The notes below the pieces were generated by a model, which did no database searches, was not told the origin of the DNA, and was given only the letters and a program-made list of their open reading frames with translations. Both the position numbers and the translations under genes were made by a program. Of a stretch of 64,000 bases of DNA, positions 60,301 through 64,000 are shown in pieces. The number at the start of each line of letters is the position of its first letter. Positions within the stretch are counted from its first letter, which is position 1. The DNA lies in contig JAUIRK010000397.1 of NCBI GenBank assembly GCA_030549495.1, positions 124,001 through 188,000 of the forward strand, read 5' to 3'. The stretch comes from Nectonema munidae (lineage: Eukaryota > Nematomorpha > Nectonematoida > Nectonematidae).

Positions 60301-63000
60301 CAATTATAGTAAATGTGCATTTGTACTAAAATTTATTTTTGAAAAAGTTCAACTCTCTCAAGGAAATAATATAAATAGTAAATACTTTCTTTCTTAAAGT
60401 AATACAGAGGCATACAAAGCGAATTTGATCTCGGATAACTTAATATTTGCCCCCTCTAGACCACAGTTCCATTATAAAAAGTAAGATATGTTGACATTTA
60501 CAACCTCTAAATTACACTAGCAAATGTTATGCTCCCTTTACTAGTCGCCAGGAAACAATTTTTTTCAGAAAATGTTTTTATTGTATCATTTAGTTACAAT
60601 ATTTATTATGTAGTGAAGCCATATACTTTGGACATACGCTATTTTATGGCTGCACCGTTGTTTTTGAAATTTAAGTATTTCGGTGTATATGCCAATATGT
60701 ATGAAGTGCGAATGTATCAAAGAGAGGCGGGATTTTGGATTCAGAATGGAGGATGGCGTTTTTTAATTTCCTCCCCTTGACGAACGGGAAGAATGGGGAA
60801 CGCGATAATTCTATATTTTCTTTCATTAAACATTGCAGAATAGCTATACAAATTCAAACAAGAAAAGAAATTAATGAGAAAATTTTTGAATCAAAGCATT
60901 GTTATCGTGAACTATGATCAAATTTTCTACCTTTCTGGATTTAAAGTATAATTTTATTTGTAGCAAAATTAGCTCCTAAACTAAAAATTCGTTCAGATTT
61001 TGAAGTGATATTTGGAATAGCTCGAAATTTACTACATTAAAAATATAAATTGGGCGGGCTTTCTTTTCTTTGTTGCCACCAGGTAAGAATATTATCATCG
61101 TTTTTTACATCGTGCACACATTCGTAATTTTCCATTTGTTGAACAAAGCTAAAGCAAAACATTCATTTTATGCATTAAAATTTTTTAAAAATAAAAGAAA
61201 ACACTCACTACCGTGATATTTACGATTATATGATTTCATGCTAGCAAGCAAGATCAATAAAATATATTATAAAATAAATCAATAAAATCAGCAGTCCCCC
61301 TTTCAATACCTCGACATTTTTTCTCCTTTTATAGGGAAATGGAGAAGAGTTTCCCTGTGGGGATAGGGGAGTTTCGGGTACCCCGCCGGTCTCTGATATG
61401 CATATACCTATGTATTCCTATGCATGTATGTATGCAAGCACGTAGTAGGAGGGGCTAAAAACAAACATATTAGCAACAGGGTTTCAAAATCTCTATATCC
61501 AAGTATATCTTTATATTAATATGTAAATGTATGCATGTACGATTGCACTAAAACCATAATGTTACTTCTACACTAATCCTAGCAGCGACAATAGCTTTCC
61601 AAAAGTTTAGAGAGTATGCCCATTTCAAAATTGTTTGAGCATTTGCCAAGTATTACGCAAATTGAGGAAAAAATTCCAAAGTTAAAATCTAATCTTCTAA
61701 CATTTTTAAGCCACCGATCAATGAAAGCTCAAAAATTAATCATTACCAAAAGTGTAACGCCATCATACTTTAAATATTCATCCGTATTGTACACGTAGTT
61801 GTTCCCACTTGATTGATAAAAAAAAGACTTTCTTTCATAGTGAGAAGTTTTCAAAATACAAGAGATTTTTGTGACGAAAAATTAAATAACCCAGAATTCA
61901 TCATAAAGTATGCCATTAATTTGATCTTGATCAAGAGAAACTAATTATACAATGAATGTGAAAAGAACAGTACAGATTATTTATTTAGTGATATTCCCAT
62001 TTGATGAAGCGACAGTTTAACCGCAAACAACCCACAAACTATAAACTAGTAACAGATAAGTTTATATCGTTTTACTTTTCTAAATTTCGCCAATTTGTTG
62101 CATTTGAATCCGTTTCTTAATAAATAAAAAAAAAGGGCATTGGAATTTTACAAAGTTATGTTCTGGACATGTGAAAATCAGATCAAACAAAAATCGATAG
62201 ATATGCGCAGGCATTCGGCCTCTATTGAGCGAGCGAGTGCCCTCTCACAAATACGACTTTTGATGGATTCCTTAAGTGGTCTGTTAATATACTTGGAATA
62301 TAGACTATACTTGGTTATGATTAACTATTCGTTAGGTTCAAATCTCCCGCTGTTTTTGACAATTCAAATTTATTCCTCAAATCGCATAATAGTTGACAAG
62401 TGCTCAGGCAATTTCTATAAAGGCCTTAACCCTTTCAGACATTGGTTTTCCATTGTCTGCTTTCCTTCTCAATGAGTTTTTATATACATTAGGTAGACGA
62501 TTGTTGGGACAGTGGTGTCCCTTTGTAAAATTTTAGAAAGCTATTGACGGGGTCAGGATTAGTGTTAGTTAACCCATTTAAGACCAAACAAAGCAGACGA
62601 TATCTAAAAAACGCAGACGATTTATATTCAAAGTCATTGAAAAAAGCAGACGAAGATGAAATTACTTATGTTCCAAAATAGGAACATTGGTCGTAAATGG
62701 GTTAAAATACTCAAGGATATAGGATTTGATTCAGGTGAATTTAAATAAAAAGCTCCTATAAAACTTTCAAAAAAATGAGATACTTTATCGTGATAAAATG
62801 TCAAAGATAAAAAATGTTGATTGAAATGAAGAGTCCAAGTGGATTTATCTAAAAAAAAATTTGCGCACAACGAAATGTGAAAAATACCTCGTTTGTGACG
62901 TCACATGTTGGTGAGAGGGCCCTTCTGTAGAGGCATGAATATCATCAATCCGTCGTTCTATCCAGTCTTGATCATTTGAAAAGTGTTGATGGGGCAGCAT
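36350..63000 (-). CDS. Arr: Arrestin, complete ten-exon gene (469 aa)
   Basis: Exons in 5'-3' order on the minus strand: 63000-62888, 59320-59290, 52825-52625, 48949-48833, 47226-47096, 46612-46477, 44686-44602, 41949-41877, 41085-40939, 36725-36350. All have AG/GT borders; phases agree throughout (1410 nt). Landmarks: TRVFKK (about 37-42), VYIGKRDF with Asp57, finger-loop YGREDL, helix NLQLRLIKKLG, PFTF, SVTLQ, CGVEYD, phosphate-sensing VIRK with Arg206, DFLMSSGKLHVEVSLDKG, GDPIEV, GLALDG with Asp330, VKVKLVV and LPFFLTHP. Arrestins bind phosphorylated, active G-protein-coupled receptors at the plasma membrane and end signalling. The ESEEGFP segment before KVYYLP resembles insect visual arrestins. 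Oddities: about 36 extra N-terminal residues, Asn337 where most arrestins have the second gate-loop Asp, and a long serine/proline-rich tail without a clear clathrin box. The start is the ATG at 62998-63000; an upstream in-frame ATG exists. The last exon's distal part may be intronic or UTR. Confidence 0.93.
37800..37915. repeat. tRNA-derived SINE-like fragment 1
   Basis: It holds a perfect B-box-like palindrome GGGTTCGAACCC (37886-37897), preceded by a GTAGCGTGGAG segment that may be a remnant A box. Arms of a complete tRNA cloverleaf cannot be built. It lies in the last arrestin intron. Confidence 0.45.
39340..39780 (+). pseudogene. piggyBac-type transposase remnant 3
   Basis: The + frame 39327-39566 gives VLSFDNNELHDDKDKMSAIT, like the LRFDN..R..KDKLAAI block of piggyBac transposases, followed in a second frame by DEQLVKYKVNFKIQ (about 39568-39615). 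This is the usual order of these two blocks. The rest is lost. It lies within arrestin intron 36726-40938, opposite to the gene. Confidence 0.55.
40010..40080. repeat. tRNA-derived SINE-like fragment 2
   Basis: GGTTCGATCCCC (from 40050) is a consensus B box, and GTGTAAGGTGAG about 40 bp upstream is a possible A-box remnant. No cloverleaf with a 7-bp acceptor stem can be drawn. Confidence 0.4.
41212..41500 (+). repeat. Dispersed repeat family A, copy 2
   Basis: It shares GTGTATTAATACAAATAAAT followed by AGGAAAGTTTGTGTCAAG, a tract of CTAACCTCAACACTAAAACT-like words and GAGCACTTGTCAATC with copy 3 at 47378-47712. It is non-coding and lies in an arrestin intron. A hAT-like end (CCATGGACCACCATTTGAGA, about 41773) lies further on in the same intron. 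Confidence 0.75.
41950..44601. other. Arrestin intron without recognised content
   Basis: This 2.65-kb AT-rich intron lies between the 41949-41877 and 44686-44602 exons. A minus-strand frame at 42872-42621 was examined and has no arrestin or transposase similarity. Nothing else is visible. Confidence 0.5.
45421..45548. mobile_element. TTAA-flanked MITE, degraded copy
   Basis: It begins TTAACCCATTAAGTACCATA and carries the internal words CAGACGATATTTAAAAAAACG and GCAGACGATTTATATTCAAG, as in the intact copy at 62569-62705. The right TIR has decayed (GCATTGGGGAG), so no second TTAA remains. Confidence 0.7.
46690..46800. repeat. Short interspersed words of the ATTTGGCC type
   Basis: The stretch GACATTTAACTGAAAAGACA and GGGCATTTGGCCGAAC..GAGATTTGGCCAAATGGACC repeats an ACATTT(A/G)GC(C)GAA word several times. 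It looks like a remnant of a simple-repeat-rich MITE in an arrestin intron. Confidence 0.4.
47378..47712 (+). repeat. Dispersed repeat family A, copy 3 (most complete)
   Basis: It starts TTCAGTGTATGAGTGTCTAA, passes a GTATGTATG microsatellite, TATTAATACAAATAAATAGG and a CTAAC-rich tract, and ends TGAGCACGTGTCAATTATTA. Compared with copy 2 it adds microsatellite length. The CTAAC-rich tract may be an old simple repeat inside the element. Confidence 0.75.
49406..49743. mobile_element. ATCCGC-rich MITE, copy 3
   Basis: It runs from GAGATGAATCAGGAATTTTT to GTGGATATCCGATACATCTC. The interior includes GGATGCGAATGCGGATATCA, as in copies 1 and 2. Non-coding; it lies in an arrestin intron. Confidence 0.6.
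49960..50115 (-). pseudogene. Possible LTR-retrotransposon pol fragment
   Basis: A minus-strand frame reads GYATTDLAHLELLSATTSAL followed by LAERKL. The LELxxAxxxAxLxxxL pattern is like the short segment at the RT-RNase H junction of Bel/Pao retrotransposons (IPRLELxAALLGxRL). It is too short to be sure. Confidence 0.3.
50816..51125 (-). other. Unassigned open frame inside an arrestin intron
   Basis: On the minus strand a frame stays open for about 100 codons: FKLHTFLWSDVNASSWCTN near the start, WDGATLLVFDNHFF and FMSGAGFLE near the end, then TGA. It is rich in Trp and not low-complexity, and the region is less AT-rich than its surroundings. Another minus-strand frame and one + strand frame (50902-51102) are also open. 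It is not part of the arrestin reading frame. I recognise no family; it may be a transposon piece or a foreign exon. Confidence 0.3.
51961..52030 (+). repeat. tRNA-derived SINE-like fragment 3
   Basis: GGCGG at 51965 and CCGCC at about 52022 can pair, and GGTTCGATCC (52003-52012) is a B box. The internal arms do not form a canonical tRNA, so I call it a SINE head or tRNA pseudogene. Confidence 0.45.
52826..54220. other. Arrestin intron 2, 3' portion without recognised content
   Basis: It includes a + strand open frame of 106 codons (53369-53689) with hydrophobic stretches but no recognisable family. The rest is AT-rich with no repeats noticed. Confidence 0.4.
54227..54454. mobile_element. 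Small palindromic MITE
   Basis: The ends ATTGTAAGTT...TAATCATCACTAAG and CTTAGTGATGATGATCAACTTACAAT are inverted repeats (two blocks, the left with an 11-14-bp insertion). Inside, AAACTATGAGGTTTGAACT is duplicated in tandem (about 54306 and 54334). No coding capacity. Confidence 0.55.
54752..57640 (+). pseudogene. Endogenous rhabdovirus-like L polymerase remnant (EVE)
   Basis: Broken frames on the + strand, at 55566-55934, 55980-56504, 56761-57099 and 57273-57614, follow the order of the C-terminal half of a mononegavirus large protein. The 55980-56504 piece has the capping-domain signature GPFIPYVGSRT and a GSLTHRLNDH segment ending in LTTD. The 56761-57099 piece carries a Cys-rich CTTCTP segment and an acidic TYPTYQH stretch. 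A further piece at 54982-54752 on the opposite strand (RVRELKMSLS) may be an inverted earlier part of the same protein. Stops and frameshifts are numerous, so it is a fossil and not an active virus. It sits in arrestin intron 2. The closest relatives are expected among arthropod rhabdoviruses; this is inference from motif style. Confidence 0.7.
56512..56717. mobile_element. hAT MITE with perfect 8-bp TSD and poly-G tracts
   Basis: The termini CAGTGGCGTAGCCA and TGGCTACGCCACTG are perfect inverted repeats. The flanks GTTCAAAG (56504-56511 and 56718-56725) are an exact 8-bp duplication, the hAT signature. The 206-bp interior consists largely of G runs (over 20 consecutive G twice), with GCATGCAAGGAATTT repeated. 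It is inserted in the viral L fossil, so it is younger than the viral integration. Confidence 0.93.
57880..58868 (-). pseudogene. hAT transposase remnant (ZBED5-like)
   Basis: On the minus strand the terminal CAGTGGTTTTCAAACTGG (58868-58851) is followed by KKMKYHDSYLKFGFTAL with LLCYIHFSK...H (BED finger, 58692-58501). Next are KSHNIGEKIILPCSKDIVL and LSNDTVRRLIEEMSDNI (58418-58182), and a degraded piece with GKKSS (about 57960). This order is that of ZBED5/FAM200-type hAT transposases. Frames change several times and the 3' half is missing. It lies next to the viral fossil in arrestin intron 2. Confidence 0.75.
58932..59205 (+). repeat. tRNA-derived SINE
   Basis: The head has an A-box-like TGGGCTGATAGGTAGAGG and a B box GGGTTCGAATCCCG (58983-58998) about 40 bp apart. 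It is followed by a unique body with an internal A run (AAAAAAAAAG near 59080) and an A-rich end (about 59190-59205). The tRNA-like part does not form a full acceptor stem, which supports a SINE rather than a functional tRNA. Confidence 0.65.
59321..61390. other. Arrestin intron 1, unassigned part
   Basis: AT-rich. Open frames at 60529-60780 and 60735-60917 were considered; their products match nothing I know and overlap each other. No repeats were recognised. Confidence 0.4.
61398..61680 (+). repeat. Dispersed repeat family A, copy 4
   Basis: It shows GTAAATGTATGCATGTACGA followed by TTGCACTAAAACC, CACTAATCCTAG, GCGACAATAGCTTTCCAAAA and TTGAGCATTTGCCAAGTATT, matching copies 2 and 3 in order. 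It is diverged, with an unrelated insert near its start. Confidence 0.65.
62371..62568 (-). repeat. Dispersed repeat family A, copy 5 (inverted, partial)
   Basis: CGCATAATAGTTGACAAGTG + CTCA and, further on, AAAATTTTAGAAAGCTATTG with GGATTAGTGTTAG are the reverse complement of the end of copies 2-4. It is cut by an unrelated middle part and ends at the TTAA-flanked MITE. Confidence 0.6.
62569..62705. mobile_element. piggyBac-type MITE with TTAA duplication
   Basis: The ends TTAACCCATTTAAGACCA and TGGTCGTAAATGGGTTAA are inverted repeats with 17 of 18 bases matching, and both include the TTAA target site. Inside, GCAGACGA occurs three times. The 137-bp element is non-coding; a decayed sister lies at 45421-45548. 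It sits in arrestin intron 1, close to exon 1. Confidence 0.85.
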
Positions 63001-63290
63001 TGGGTGGAATGGAAATGGTGAAAAATTCAATTTGAAGCAGAAGAAATGAAAGATGATGGTGAGGTTGAAATCACGCAGAAGATACAAACTAAAACAGCAA
63101 TTTCAAGAAGGAGAAGAGATGTGATTGGTTGATATGTCGAGTGAGGAGAAGAGTTATGATTCGTTGATTTATGCTGTTATGAAAGGAAAAAATCTTTAGA
63201 GTGTGAAGTGCGGCATTTGACTCAGAGAAGAAGTAAGGAAACAAAGCAATTATTACGTCAAGAAAGGAATTCCTCAAATATTATTATTAG
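63001..63290 (-). promoter_or_regulatory. Putative 5'UTR and proximal promoter of the arrestin gene
   Basis: This stretch lies directly upstream of the arrestin start on the minus strand. It is less AT-rich than its surroundings and pyrimidine-rich on the coding strand. It contains a CCAAT-like box (ACCAATCACATC on the minus strand, about 63118-63132). I see no convincing TATA box or initiator. Short open frames here look like chance. The assignment is by position only. Confidence 0.3.
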
Positions 63291-64000
63291 CGTATTGCCT
63301 AAACAAAAATTCATTAACTATATTAATACAAAGAGGTAAATAGGAGTACTTTATATTAAACAGCAGAAAATTAGTACCTATAGCGATGCAAACATCTTTC
63401 AACTCTTGAGTGCGTATTAGTTATAAATGAAAAGTATACCAACTCATTCTTTCATGCCGAATATAACCAAATCCTGAAATAGTGAATCATTTTGATGTGA
63501 TTTGCACCAAGCCTATCTTTTTTTATGCCAAACTTCGTACCAAAAAAAATCATAGCGCATCATACAAAGAAAGCTTCGTACGTAGTACATGTATTACCGT
63601 ACATACTCGTACATAAGGAAAGGTTTTTTAAAAAAAGCATGCGGTATTGAGGTGTGCCATCTGTGAAGGATGAACAGAAGAAAATAAGTCGTGGCTGGAT
63701 CAAATAAATGCATCACAAAGAACAATGACGACACAGGAATATGAACTCGGAAAAGCAGGCTTCATTTTCTTGGCTTTACAAAAAGTTTCAATAATAATAA
63801 TTCACTCTGAAGAAGAACTCAAGGAGAGTTGGAGATAACAATTAAAAAAAAATTCTATCTAAAAAATTTCCTTCATCATTCGAAAAAAAGGATAAATCTC
63901 TACTCTTTACTGTTTTCGTTTTTCAAGTTTTTAGATATTCTTGAATATGCAATAAATTTGTGCAAAATGCATTTTGTTTTTATATCGATAATACTGCCCT
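63291..64000. other. Region upstream of arrestin, unassigned
   Basis: No exon, repeat or transposon was recognised. It probably holds distal arrestin regulatory DNA or intergenic sequence. Confidence 0.35.

Overview
This is a eukaryotic (metazoan) window. It is AT-rich and has spliceosomal introns (GT..AG), single-copy animal signalling genes broken into short exons, and a heavy load of decayed transposable elements. The protein sequences, the insect-like arrestin and an integrated rhabdovirus-type polymerase point to an arthropod. I would guess a crustacean, possibly a parasitic copepod, but the species cannot be fixed from the sequence alone.

Two host genes were found by joining exons in phase, and they face each other tail to tail. 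On the + strand, 921-16719 holds the last seven exons of a SHOC2/SUR-8 leucine-rich-repeat scaffold gene, whose 5' part lies left of the window. On the - strand, 63000 down to 36350 holds a complete ten-exon arrestin gene of 469 codons. Both act in signalling: SHOC2 in the RAS-RAF branch, arrestin in shut-off of G-protein-coupled receptors. Nothing suggests that they work together.

Between the two 3' ends lies the most striking object: a satellite array of about 10.5 kb (about 23165-33683). It has a two-level structure, with a long constant block alternating with a variable number of 28-bp monomers. Forty successive intervals between block anchors change almost only in 28-bp steps, and 24 of the 40 are exactly 259 bp. 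A diverged inverted copy of the block sits just upstream (about 22470-22625), next to a MITE.

The introns and intergenic DNA carry mostly dead elements: three piggyBac transposase remnants; hAT transposase remnants of two kinds; a separate hAT-like transposase remnant; a Tc1-like C-terminus; a Tigger/pogo-like copy; a LINE reverse transcriptase; several MITEs with readable TSDs and TIRs; and tRNA-derived SINE-like pieces with B boxes. Arrestin intron 2 also carries a broken endogenous rhabdovirus-like L polymerase (about 54750-57640). A hAT MITE has since inserted into it, with a perfect 8-bp target duplication.

No bacterial operons, CRISPR arrays, rRNA genes or convincing functional tRNA genes were seen.
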